From Mucilaginibacter flavidus (lineage in GTDB: Bacteria > Bacteroidota > Bacteroidia > Sphingobacteriales > Sphingobacteriaceae), in contig NZ_JAMXOE010000002.1 in assembly GCF_024055575.1 (NCBI RefSeq), forward strand, positions 62,001 through 126,000: DNA of 64,000 bases. Direction: 5' to 3'. The position numbers were made by a program, and so were the translations under genes. Shown here one piece after another: positions 1 to 7,845 of the stretch. The notes beneath the pieces are model-generated. The model saw only the letters and a list, made by a program, of their open reading frames with translations, had not been told where the DNA came from and searched no databases. The number at the start of each line of letters is the position of its first letter. Positions within the stretch are counted from its first letter, which is position 1.

Positions 1-158
1 GGTCGATCTCAGATTTATTTAATATGGAAATTTAAAATTTGGCGGGTTCAAAACCTTCTTTTTTGCACAGGGCGGTGTCTTGCGCTGATAAATATGTCCC
101 GGGGAATTAACATCAGATTAGGAAGAAATAAGCGGTGTTACTCGATTGGAAGTCGCTG

Positions 159-539
159 CTATAGTTTATGCTTCGTTAAAATAGCAACGGCAAAAAATGA
201 ATCTCTAAATACAACATTCAATCTATCACCGTCATAATTTTCGTTAGCTACAATTAAAAATCGATTAAGTTTAGCTATAAACTCGCTCATATGAAGTTGG
301 CCAATGTTCTCGCCTTTGAAAAAGAAAAATTCCCTATAACCGATTGATGTTATTTGGTCATTCTTATCAACGGCGATAGTCCACGGAGCAGAGGCTTCGT
401 TAATGCCTCGATATTGTAAGTCTCCGCCTCTTTTTTCTACTAAACCCCTTTCGATTAATTCGTGGATATTTACACCTAATTTAAAATCCGATTCATTTAA
501 ATACTCACTCCACTGCCAGTATCTTTTCTCTATATTCAT
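159..539 (-). CDS. hypothetical protein (126 aa)
   Basis: I do not recognise this family. The protein is small, soluble and acidic, with no signal peptide or membrane segment. It has an aromatic-rich centre (REFFFFKGENIG) and a helical C-terminal half. I start it at the ATG at 539 (MNIEKRYWQW). A TTG three codons upstream would be a poorer choice. It is the first of four small minus-strand genes that sit separately in an accessory stretch. Its size and setting would suit an immunity or orphan accessory protein, but nothing in the sequence proves that. Confidence 0.55.
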   Translation of the reverse strand: MNIEKRYWQWSEYLNESDFKLGVNIHELIERGLVEKRGGDLQYRGINEASAPWTIAVDKNDQITSIGYREFFFFKGENIGQLHMSEFIAKLNRFLIVANENYDGDRLNVVFRDSFFAVAILTKHKL

Positions 540-744
540 ATTATTCAAATAATTGGCTTCATAATTAAAATTGGGCTATCCCCGGCTAACGCGCCGCGCG
601 CGGCCAACTTAGCCTGTTAACATACTAGGGGTTACTGCTGAATGGTTGAAATACAGAAAGCATTCAACTTTAACGCAACATGAAATATCAAACGTTCTAT
701 CAAAAACCGCTGCCGTAAAGCTTCACCGCAGCAGAGGTACCCTA

Positions 745-1419
745 TCACTTTATTGCCACTGTTGTTGTCTTACAAGTAAAATAAAACTTCCCACTAACCT
801 GGGCTGTATCTAACATATTTCTGATACCTTTCGTATAGTATTTGGCTGAAGTATACGTTGCAAGCCCGGTTAGTTGCTGGCCTTCTTTCATAGTTGGCCT
901 TTCGTCAAGCAAAAGCGTTTGGAACTTACTTTTAACGGTCACTAATCGGGTAAAACTTGTATCTGTCAGCTTTGATTTGAAATAGTCGCCGTCTGTTTCC
1001 TCAAAATACTTAAGGTCGAATTTATCCTCATTCAAATTAATAGTAAACCCAAAGCCGCCAAAAAAACCAGCGGCCACGCTTATCGTTAACGAGTCGCGAT
1101 GCAATTCGCACTCGCATAAAACTGGGTCGCCTAAATCAAAAGGTTTTTGTACCGGCTTTTGCTTCCCGTTTTCATAGTTGGTTATAAAAATTCGGCCCCG
1201 GTTATATTTAAAAAAATCATGCAATGGCGACTGCGCCTTCGCCATTATGCTGTCAAAGCTTTTCTCGTAGACATTATATGTTTGGAAGTCGTTCAGTTTA
1301 GGTATGTCACCAATGTGATAAGTATGGTTATAGACGTAAGGACTGGATACCTTTACTTTATGTTTACAGGAACAAGTTGCTATAAGAATTGAAAAAACGA
1401 TAAAGTTTTTAATGTTCAT
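745..1419 (-). CDS. putative lipoprotein, hypothetical (224 aa)
   Basis: The N-terminus is a lipoprotein signal: MNIKNF, a hydrophobic stretch, then a Cys-Ser-Cys (C17/C19) that would be lipidated. The mature part is rich in Thr, Tyr, Phe and Lys, has a glycine-rich FFGGFGF motif near the middle, and appears mainly beta. I do not recognise a domain. It is probably anchored in the cell envelope. The next minus-strand gene upstream ends 46 bp away and also encodes an exported product, so the two may be co-transcribed. Confidence 0.6.
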   Translation of the reverse strand: MNIKNFIVFSILIATCSCKHKVKVSSPYVYNHTYHIGDIPKLNDFQTYNVYEKSFDSIMAKAQSPLHDFFKYNRGRIFITNYENGKQKPVQKPFDLGDPVLCECELHRDSLTISVAAGFFGGFGFTINLNEDKFDLKYFEETDGDYFKSKLTDTSFTRLVTVKSKFQTLLLDERPTMKEGQQLTGLATYTSAKYYTKGIRNMLDTAQVSGKFYFTCKTTTVAIK

Positions 1420-1465
1420 GTGTTAAGGCTGCTTTAATTCATTGGCTATATCCCAAAGCCATACG

Positions 1466-1699
1466 TTAGTCCCAAGGCTGGCGAACGTCACGAGTGACCA
1501 CTTCGGCAATGTTATTCAAATTACGCACATAAATGGTATCCTGCAAGCACGATATTATCAACATGCTTTTTTCATTGTCGGCAACCCTGATTTTTTGATT
1601 AGTCCCATCAATTGCCTGGACATTGTACACTTGGGCATTACTTATTTTGCATGCCAGAACAGCGAATAATATTAGCGGCACGAGGATGGTTTTGGACAT
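1466..1699 (-). CDS. small exported hypothetical protein (77 aa)
   Basis: The product is a short protein with a signal peptide (MSKTILVPLILFAVLACKISNAQ), probably cut after the NAQ typical of Bacteroidota. About 54 residues of mature protein follow. That part contains QAIDGTNQKIRVADNEKSML, a single Cys and a short C-terminus, and matches no family I know. Its brevity allows a truncated remnant of a larger secreted protein. It lies just upstream of the lipoprotein gene on the same strand. Confidence 0.5.
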   Translation of the reverse strand: MSKTILVPLILFAVLACKISNAQVYNVQAIDGTNQKIRVADNEKSMLIISCLQDTIYVRNLNNIAEVVTRDVRQPWD

Positions 1700-1742
1700 G
1701 AGCAGAATCTTAGAATTTATTTGGCCTTAACAAGGGTGGCAT

Positions 1743-2036
1743 TTAACTAATATCATATCTTAAAAAATACCAAAAGTCAAGGCTATCCAATGACAATATC
1801 GGTTCCTCAAAATAAATTATTTCAACTGAGCAATATCTTGCGTTGTCAATATGGGCTTCAGCTTCTGAAATACATTCCCTTAAAATTTCATAATCGTCAT
1901 TTTCGGGATTATTATCGCAGTAGACTTTAATGATTAAGCCGCCAGTGGAATACCCTACGGCAATTCCCCTATAATTAGGTTTAATTCGATGAAGAAAACC
2001 TTCATGCAAACCGTACAAAACTTGAAAGTAGTTCAT
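1743..2036 (-). CDS. hypothetical protein (97 aa)
   Basis: This small, acidic, cytoplasmic-looking protein has GIAVGYSTGGLIIKVYCD followed by a Glu/Asp-rich helix (ENDDYEILRECISEAEAH) and a C-terminal strand. I start it at the ATG at 2036 (MNYFQVLYG). An upstream in-frame Met would add 27 residues that look like translated non-coding DNA. The family is unknown. Size and composition resemble bacterial immunity proteins, but there is no diagnostic motif. Confidence 0.5.
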   Translation of the reverse strand: MNYFQVLYGLHEGFLHRIKPNYRGIAVGYSTGGLIIKVYCDNNPENDDYEILRECISEAEAHIDNARYCSVEIIYFEEPILSLDSLDFWYFLRYDIS

Positions 2037-2234
2037 TTTGTGTCGTTGGTAAAATAAAACATTCCCAAGATTGAGGGAACACACTATCGGCGACCACACC
2101 AAACAAGTCATAAACAATATTTTTTTGTTGATAGGCTAAAAATACAAAAACTATACAACTGCACACCCTTTTCTTCCGCATGCAAAAACAAAACCTGACT
2201 TGAAGCACAGTCTTATAGTCCCGTCGGTATTTTT

Positions 2235-2263
2235 CTTTACTCTTGTCTCTTGACTCTTAACTC
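2235..2263. repeat. copy of the GAGTCAAGA-type intergenic repeat
   Basis: On the minus strand this reads GAGTTAAGAGTCAAGAGACA and continues AGAG. It is a single arm of the repeat family that recurs around 7.7, 14.0, 19.0, 43.0 and 47.4 kb. Over 23 bases it differs at only one position from the copy inside the TPR gene at 13977-14014. It lies just upstream of the RebB-like gene, without an obvious partner arm. Confidence 0.6.
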
Positions 2264-2317
2264 TTTCTTTCCTATATTTAACCCAATAATTATTACAAAC
2301 CACCTAAATACATTATC

Positions 2318-2815
2318 ATGCCAGATACCGAAAAAACACTCCCCGAAAAAGTTATTGAAGCAAGCGAAGCATTCACCAAAACGCTGGAAATGGAAAATGC
2401 CGTTGTAAGAAACCAGTTAGATGGCGTCATAAAATCCACCATTGATGCGCTTCAACAGTTGATTACACTTTGCAAGGAAGCTGTTGCCGTTGGCAATGAT
2501 GCCATTGATGTCGCAGCTCAGCAAACCTTCACAGGCACCATACAGCAAGCACTTGCCGATGTCAAGCAAACAACGGCACAAGCGCCTAAAACAGTTACGC
2601 CGGTGCTACCGGAAACTGTACCGGGGAAAACCCCAACCGAACCGGATTTAGATTCTGCTCTGGTACACGCGGTTGGACTGAGCTACGAAAATGCGGTTAA
2701 CACACAACAACAGGTTAACATAACCCAACAAGCGGCTGCAACTATGCTCATATCTACTTTAATAAGTGTGGTAACAGCCGCATTGTCAGTAGCGGTTAAG
2801 AAAGCTGAGAGTTAG
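2318..2815 (+). CDS. RebB-like (R-body / killing-trait family) protein
   Basis: The C-terminal half (about residues 109-160) matches what I know of the RebB / killing-trait family: ALVHAVGLSYENAVNTQQQ, then NITQQAAATM and a hydrophobic C-terminal helix. In Caedibacter, Reb proteins polymerise into refractile ribbons (R-bodies). Many free-living bacteria carry homologues of unknown role. The N-terminal half is a separate helical region, followed by a Pro/Thr linker (about 90-108). No second reb gene, chaperone or regulator lies next to it, so this is a solitary copy and R-body assembly cannot be claimed. There is no signal peptide. Confidence 0.6.
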   Translation: MPDTEKTLPEKVIEASEAFTKTLEMENAVVRNQLDGVIKSTIDALQQLITLCKEAVAVGNDAIDVAAQQTFTGTIQQALADVKQTTAQAPKTVTPVLPETVPGKTPTEPDLDSALVHAVGLSYENAVNTQQQVNITQQAAATMLISTLISVVTAALSVAVKKAES

Positions 2816-2839
2816 AAAGGGGGCTGGGTGCTCGATCTA

Positions 2840-3187
2840 CTAATCTCCTCCATACACAAATTTCTTTCCGCTTTTTTTTATAAGAGTCACGACCAACGTG
2901 TTTTCGTTTTTTATAATTGAATCGCCCTTTTGAATTTTATAACCAAAATTCCAAGTATGATAGAATAGGTGATATGTTTTACCTTTAATTGTTACAAAAG
3001 GCCCGGTTACATTAGGAACGCTAACACTATGATCACTATACCTAACACTATCAACCCTGCCATTAAATTTGTACGCTAATAATTTGCCATCACCTTTTTT
3101 AATGAAATAACCTGCGACTATCAAAAGTAAAATAGGAGTTACAACAGCTCCTCCTATTAAGAACTTGATATTCATGGGTATTTTCAT
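2840..3187 (-). CDS. membrane-anchored hypothetical protein (115 aa)
   Basis: One N-terminal transmembrane helix (about residues 8-28, FLIGGAVVTPILLLIVAGYF) is followed by a soluble domain of about 85 residues. That domain appears to be a small beta fold (GRVDSVRYSDHSVSV, FVTIKGKTYHLFYHTW, GDSIIKNENTLVVTLI). I do not recognise a family. The short spacing between the strands suggests a periplasmic domain. It stands alone, convergent with the RebB-like gene. Confidence 0.5.
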   Translation of the reverse strand: MKIPMNIKFLIGGAVVTPILLLIVAGYFIKKGDGKLLAYKFNGRVDSVRYSDHSVSVPNVTGPFVTIKGKTYHLFYHTWNFGYKIQKGDSIIKNENTLVVTLIKKSGKKFVYGGD

Positions 3188-3302
3188 TTTTTACAAAAAT
3201 CTAATTTGTGATTATTTATCCCAACTGTTGGAATCGGTTAGTTCTTAAAAATACTAATAATTGCCTGCCGTTTGTTGTCTTATTGAAAATTGGCGAACAT
3301 CT

Positions 3303-3692
3303 CTATTCTTTCGGCCTCCCAAAAAACAAAACATACCCATCAGCATCTTTTACTTCAAACCCGCGCAACCCATCTTCGTCGTCCTTAAGGGGTTGATGGA
3401 AAGTTATGCCAGCCGCGCAGTATTCGTTAAACAAAGCATCAGGGTCATTTGCGTGGATATAGGCATCCCAGTGGGCCCAATCGTGGCGAGTATGATTGGG
3501 TACCGGTATTATGTCGGGGGCAATCGCCTTCAGCATAATGGAAATATTATCGCGGCCAACAATGGCCCAAAACGGGTCGCCTTCGGGGCCAATAAACCGC
3601 ACTTCAAATCCAAGCTTTTTTACATAAAAGTCGATTGAATCTTTTATATCTGAAATGATAAAGAAAGGCCAAATGTGGGTGAGGTTTGACAT
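3303..3692 (-). CDS. VOC-superfamily (glyoxalase/bleomycin-resistance-like) protein
   Basis: The 129-residue product has the paired beta-alpha-beta-beta-beta layout of vicinal oxygen chelate proteins. It opens with LTHIWPFFIISDIKDSIDFY and KKLGFEVRF and closes with GLRGFEVKDADGYVLFFGRP, the usual last strand. Possible metal ligands are the first-strand His and the Glu of FEVKD. The substrate cannot be inferred: members include glyoxalases, dioxygenases and resistance proteins. I start at the ATG at 3692 (MSNLTH), because the ten codons upstream look non-homologous. Confidence 0.75.
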   Translation of the reverse strand: MSNLTHIWPFFIISDIKDSIDFYVKKLGFEVRFIGPEGDPFWAIVGRDNISIMLKAIAPDIIPVPNHTRHDWAHWDAYIHANDPDALFNEYCAAGITFHQPLKDDEDGLRGFEVKDADGYVLFFGRPKE

Positions 3693-3971
3693 TGTTTTAT
3701 GATTTGAAAACGGCCATACCAAACGGCTTATCCAAAATTAACAAAAAGTGGTCGTTTCAAAATAACGGGGCTAATAGTTTTTTAATTTTCTTCGTTGGTT
3801 CGCACTGCATAGATGTTCGGAAGATTTTTTTATTCCCCTCTTGACCACGTGCCGCCTTCGCTTTAGAGGTGGCGCAGAGGGGGCGCGCTGGATTGTGTAG
3901 TAGCAAAGGTGTGTCCTCCGCCACGCAGTAGCGTAAAAGCTTAGCGCAGAGAACACACACCCCTCCACCCT

Positions 3972-4230
3972 TCTCAAGAGCTACGGTGTACCCACATCTA
4001 TCATCGCTGCAAAGTCAATGCGCCGTAGGTGCAATAGGTCGGTAGAAAAATAGTGCCTCCATCAATTTTGCGCCGTAGGTGCAACACTTAACGGACTATT
4101 TATGGCTCCTTGTGAAAATAAGCTAGGTGCCGTACCTACGGCACGGACTACTTGTTGGGTGCTTTTTCTACCGACCTTGAACTCCGATGGAGCTCTGAAA
4201 ATATGTAGGTACACGGTAGCTCTCAAGAGT
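3972..4230. repeat. nested inverted-repeat element in a gene-free stretch
   Basis: No gene is evident from 3723 to 4370. Most of that stretch is a symmetric element. The outer arms at about 3978-3997 and 4203-4222 are inverted copies with two mismatches in 20. Inner arms at 4037-4050 (GGTCGGTAGAAAAA) and 4163-4176 are exact complements. A hairpin at 4127-4144 pairs GTGCCGTA with TACGGCAC around a 2-nt loop. The word GCGCCGTAGGTGCAA occurs twice in the left half (4020-4034 and 4070-4084). No transposase is present. It resembles a non-autonomous mobile element or dispersed repeat. Positions 3723-3971 hold nothing I can identify. Confidence 0.6.
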
Positions 4231-4370
4231 GGAACCGCACTTCCCCACGCTTTTTTAATCTTCGGAACAGCTATTGTTCGCATCGCCGCTGACTGCTGGC
4301 CGTCTCTCCGAAAATAACCTGTGAATTATTTAAGTCATTTCCGGAGAATTTTCAGGAAATTGTGTCGCGT

Positions 4371-5651
4371 ATGAACCAGGCAAATAATAATTGGACGACA
4401 GGAAAAAAGATCAGCTTTAGATTTTTCTTTTTACTCCTGGGGCTCACTTCGGCGGTTTGCTGGATTGTGACTATTTACCTTACCTGTTTTTTCTTAATCC
4501 ATCATGTTTATAATCCGGCCGCCGTGTTTAAGCCGCTGGCGCCTTTTTTATATTGGCTCGACAGCAATATTTACCATACGGGCTATAACCCCAAAATAAA
4601 CAGGGCTTTTCCGCAAGACAACCATTTTGCCGGGGTATTATATCTTACAGCCTTGTACCTATCCATTCCGGGCGCCACTATTTGGACTTTATTTGATGCC
4701 AAACGACCAAATTACAACCGGCTTTTTTATTGGTTTACCCTGTACATACGATATGTGTTAGCTATAGTAATTATTATTTACGGTTTCGATAAATTAATAC
4801 CTGTTCAAATGCCCCGCCCTGATGTTGCCAACCTGGCGACACCCATCGGGGATTTAAGCCGCTTCCAGGTACTTTGGGATTTTATGGGGATATCGCCCGG
4901 ATACATGATGATGGTTGGCGCCGGCGAGGTCCTGGCCGGATTGTGCTTACTGTTTCGCCGCACATTCCTGTTCGGAAGCTTACTACTATTGGTGATACTC
5001 GCTAACGTGGTTGCGGTAAACTGTTTTTATAATGTGCCGGTAAAAACATACGCAACGCAACTGCTGGTTTATACATTATTCTTAATTATTCCTTACGCGC
5101 CCAAGCTTTACAATATATTTTTTAAGGGCATTTCCACCTCCATCCTGCCCGAACAGTATACATTTAACACACGGTTGAATCGAAATTTATTAAAGGTGCT
5201 ATTGATAGTTGTTCCTTCAATACTCATTATCCCTATAGTCATCGGGTTCCACGGAAGGTTTGCCAGGCAGGCCGAAAACACCCGCAACCAGAGGATATAC
5301 AACGTAGTTACCTTCGTTGCAAAGGATACCCTGCCGCCGCTTACAACCGATACCCTGCGCTGGAACCGCCTGATGCTATTTGTACAGGGCCGTAATGCTG
5401 TAATCTTTAATATGAAAAACCAACCTAAACAGTTCGAATTCAGCATCGATAAAGTAAAGAAAACATATACATTTCGTGACAATGCCGACAGTACCAAATG
5501 GAGTGTATTCCGCTATTCCTATCCGGCAAAAAACCGCCTGGAACTTACCGGGAAATGGAAAGGAAAGGAGATTGATGTTTTAATGGAGCAGTTGCCCGCC
5601 GACAGCATCCCGTTAAACCGTGAAAAAATAATTTTGTTAAATGAAGATTAG
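4371..5651 (+). CDS. integral membrane protein with DoxX-like region (426 aa)
   Basis: The protein is polytopic. One helix lies near the N-terminus, another at about residues 90-110, and a four-helix block (about 120-245) looks like a DoxX-type module: RYVLAIVIIIYGFDKLIP, later MVGAGEVLAGLCLLFRRTFL and a paired helix. A further helix (about 275-295) precedes a soluble C-terminal domain of about 130 residues that probably faces the periplasm. Its function is unknown. I start at the ATG at 4371; a GTG three codons earlier is possible. It is a single gene with no partner nearby. Confidence 0.65.
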   Translation: MNQANNNWTTGKKISFRFFFLLLGLTSAVCWIVTIYLTCFFLIHHVYNPAAVFKPLAPFLYWLDSNIYHTGYNPKINRAFPQDNHFAGVLYLTALYLSIPGATIWTLFDAKRPNYNRLFYWFTLYIRYVLAIVIIIYGFDKLIPVQMPRPDVANLATPIGDLSRFQVLWDFMGISPGYMMMVGAGEVLAGLCLLFRRTFLFGSLLLLVILANVVAVNCFYNVPVKTYATQLLVYTLFLIIPYAPKLYNIFFKGISTSILPEQYTFNTRLNRNLLKVLLIVVPSILIIPIVIGFHGRFARQAENTRNQRIYNVVTFVAKDTLPPLTTDTLRWNRLMLFVQGRNAVIFNMKNQPKQFEFSIDKVKKTYTFRDNADSTKWSVFRYSYPAKNRLELTGKWKGKEIDVLMEQLPADSIPLNREKIILLNED

Positions 5652-5789
5652 CTGGCTACCTGGCCCATCAGGCCGGTCGCTTTGCAGAAAAAGGTATAAC
5701 AGTTGATTTTTGCCTCATAGAGGCTACACTGCCGGACTCTAAGGGACGGCCATGTAAACAAGCATCTCAAACCATTGGAATGCCGATGC

Positions 5790-6134
5790 TCAAATCTGAA
5801 GCAATTGAAGGTCTTCCCAAACATCTTCATAATCAGGGGCAAGCAAAAACCTCCATCCGGGAGCAAGGCCAAGATACTTTAGTGCTAAAGGACACCAGTC
5901 TTCAAGATGTTCAACGTGTAAGGGAGTAAAAAAATCAGGCTCGGTTGAAAATTCTTCACCTGCCCATATATACCAGCCGGTGGTATCTCCTTCTAACGGA
6001 TGCCGCAGACCGTTTATTGGCCAAACTCCATTTTTTACATTTTTGGATATTCCTACCTTTAAAAACATCTGAGATTCATAAAAAGGAGAACCGTATCGTT
6101 CACAAACCAATTTTTGTTCGTTAATATAATCCAT
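5790..6134 (-). CDS. Imm33-like domain protein (114 aa)
   Basis: The compact soluble protein has the pattern [20 protein letters not shown], then [28 protein letters not shown], and an end rich in Trp, Asp and Glu. I recognise this as an Imm33-like / DUF2185-related domain. That domain occurs in immunity proteins of polymorphic toxin systems and also in stand-alone proteins. No toxin gene is adjacent, so any immunity role is inference. It is separated from the lytic transglycosylase upstream by a likely terminator. Confidence 0.6.
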   Translation of the reverse strand: MDYINEQKLVCERYGSPFYESQMFLKVGISKNVKNGVWPINGLRHPLEGDTTGWYIWAGEEFSTEPDFFTPLHVEHLEDWCPLALKYLGLAPGWRFLLAPDYEDVWEDLQLLQI

Positions 6135-6221
6135 GCAGTTTTTTTATTTTATGGTATTGCCATTTACTGTTAATAGGTTAATAATACAGAAATTGCATAG
6201 CTATTTATCATAGAATATAGA

Positions 6222-6255
6222 CAAAAAAGGCGTCCTACTTCCGCAAAACACCTTT
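6222..6255 (-). terminator. probable intrinsic terminator after the lytic transglycosylase gene
   Basis: Read on the minus strand, AAAGGTGT (6255-6248) pairs with ACGCCTTT (6233-6226), with one G-U pair and a loop of about 14 nt. The stem runs directly into a T tract at 6228-6223. It lies 36 bp past the stop codon of the lytic transglycosylase gene and before the Imm33-like gene. Confidence 0.5.
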
Positions 6256-6290
6256 AAATATCTTCTCAAAATCGAAAATCCGAAATCCCA

Positions 6291-7697
6291 CTACCCTTTA
6301 TTAATCTTTATCATCATCCCCGGCTGCAAACGGCCTTTTTTCAAACCGTTCAGTTCCCTTATCTTCTCCACGTTGGCATCAAATTTCGATGCAATGCCGC
6401 TCAGGGTATCGCCGGTTTTAACTTTGTAGGTTACGTAGTTACTGTGCGCAGCTTTCTCCGGTTTTTGCTCCGGCTCATCAGCCGATTCTTTTACCTTAAG
6501 CGTTTGCCCTACTACGGCTTTGTTGCTATGCAGGTGGTTCCAGGCTTTTAAGTCCTGTACTTCAATCCCGAAGTTATCAGCAATATCTCCCAATGTTTCG
6601 CCACGCTTTACTTTGTGGTACGATGGCATTCTATCAGCCTTTGGCTCTGCGGGGTAAGCAGCATAAACGGGCTGTGCTACAGGGCTTGTGGTGGTCGAGT
6701 TATTTAACACATCATATAGAGCCGCGTATTGGGCTTTGTCAATCTGCGGGATAATCATGCGGCGGGGCTTGGCGGTTGTGCCGTTTATTGCCTGGCGCTT
6801 GTAGGATGGGTTTAAAATAGCAAGCTCGTGCAAGTCAAGGTTAAGCGATTGTGCCACCATGCTCAACGGCAGGTATTTGTTTACCAAAACAGTATCCGTT
6901 TTTAACGATATATTGCAGGCCATCGGCGTAATATTATGCTGGCCGTAATAGTTCATTACGTAAGCTACAGCAATAAATGCAGGCACGTAACCACGGGTCT
7001 CTTTAGGCAGGTATTGGCGTATCGACCAAAAATCGGTAGCGCCGCTGGCCTTTTCAATGGCACGTTCCACATTGCTTTTACCGCAATTGTATGATGCTAT
7101 TGCCACCAGCCAATCGCCAAATTCCTGGTAGGCGTCTTTTAAATAAGCTGCTGCCGCGTAGCTGGCCTGTATAGGGTCGCGGCGCTCGTCAACGTAATCA
7201 TCCACATTCATGCCGTAAAGCTTGCCTGTGGTAAACATAAACTGCCAGAGCCCGGTTGCACCAACTCGTGATACAGCATAAGGGTCGAGCTTTGATTCAA
7301 CAATGGATAAATATTTTATTTCGTCGGGGATACCGGCATCATGAAAAGCCTTTTCGTAAATGGGGAAATAGTATTTGGTTAACCCCAAAACCTTGGCCAT
7401 TTCTTCGCGGTTGCGCATGTATATCTCAATATAGCTTTGCACATACTCGTTATAATCAAGCTGAATATCTTTTTTAATCGAATCCAAACGGCGTTTGTAC
7501 ATGCCGCTTTGGTAGCTTAACGGGGCCGGGGCATCAACCACGGGGAGGATGGTAGTATCGGCGTTGGTTTGTTGTGTATTGGTTAAAAGTTTGCTGTTTT
7601 GCAGCGTAACAGAGGCCAGCAGAGTAGAGGAGTTAGGCGCTGCCTTAATAATTTGTAGTGATACCAGACAAATAATTAGCGTAAGCGTTTTCTTCAT
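6291..7697 (-). CDS. mltD: LysM-containing lytic murein transglycosylase (MltD-like)
   Basis: The order is signal peptide (about 1-19), SLT catalytic domain (about 115-235) and two LysM peptidoglycan-binding repeats (about 360-405 and 422-466). The first LysM begins YHKVKRGETLGDIADNFGI; the second begins YKVKTGDTLSGIASKF. The catalytic Glu is E134 in SIVESKLDPYAVS, followed by GATGLWQFM. Enzymes of this family cleave glycan strands of the cell wall, leaving 1,6-anhydro-MurNAc ends. There is no lipobox, so the product is periplasmic or secreted and not an anchored lipoprotein like E. coli MltD. A repeat-rich gap separates it from gatA upstream. Confidence 0.88.
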   Translation of the reverse strand: MKKTLTLIICLVSLQIIKAAPNSSTLLASVTLQNSKLLTNTQQTNADTTILPVVDAPAPLSYQSGMYKRRLDSIKKDIQLDYNEYVQSYIEIYMRNREEMAKVLGLTKYYFPIYEKAFHDAGIPDEIKYLSIVESKLDPYAVSRVGATGLWQFMFTTGKLYGMNVDDYVDERRDPIQASYAAAAYLKDAYQEFGDWLVAIASYNCGKSNVERAIEKASGATDFWSIRQYLPKETRGYVPAFIAVAYVMNYYGQHNITPMACNISLKTDTVLVNKYLPLSMVAQSLNLDLHELAILNPSYKRQAINGTTAKPRRMIIPQIDKAQYAALYDVLNNSTTTSPVAQPVYAAYPAEPKADRMPSYHKVKRGETLGDIADNFGIEVQDLKAWNHLHSNKAVVGQTLKVKESADEPEQKPEKAAHSNYVTYKVKTGDTLSGIASKFDANVEKIRELNGLKKGRLQPGMMIKINKG

Positions 7698-7722
7698 TCT
7701 TCAGGGTTTAACTTATCAATTT

Positions 7723-7815
7723 TAGAGTCAAGAAATCAAGAGTCAAGAAGCAAGAAAAACAACCAGGATTAGTCTTCTTGTCTTGACTCCTGATTCTTGA
7801 TTTCTTGACTCTTGC
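7723..7815. repeat. inverted pair of GAGTCAAGA-type repeats
   Basis: The left arm, around 7724-7758 (GAGTCAAGAAATCAAGAGTC onwards), is mirrored by a right arm around 7773-7815, which contains CTTGATTTCTTGACTCTTG. The pair could fold into a long imperfect hairpin in the gap between the lytic transglycosylase and gatA. It belongs to the same word family as copies at 2.2, 14.0, 19.0, 43.0 and 47.4 kb. Confidence 0.7.
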
Positions 7816-7845
7816 TCCCCTCTAATTTACTAATATATAAAACTT

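Noticed and set aside
3757..3977. Two overlapping antisense reading frames of about 67 residues
   Set aside because: Their translations are Arg/Lys- and Cys-rich with no structure, and the stretch lies in repeat-bearing non-coding DNA.
4062..4317. Two opposite frames of about 70 residues within the nested repeat
   Set aside because: Both are by-products of the palindromic element.
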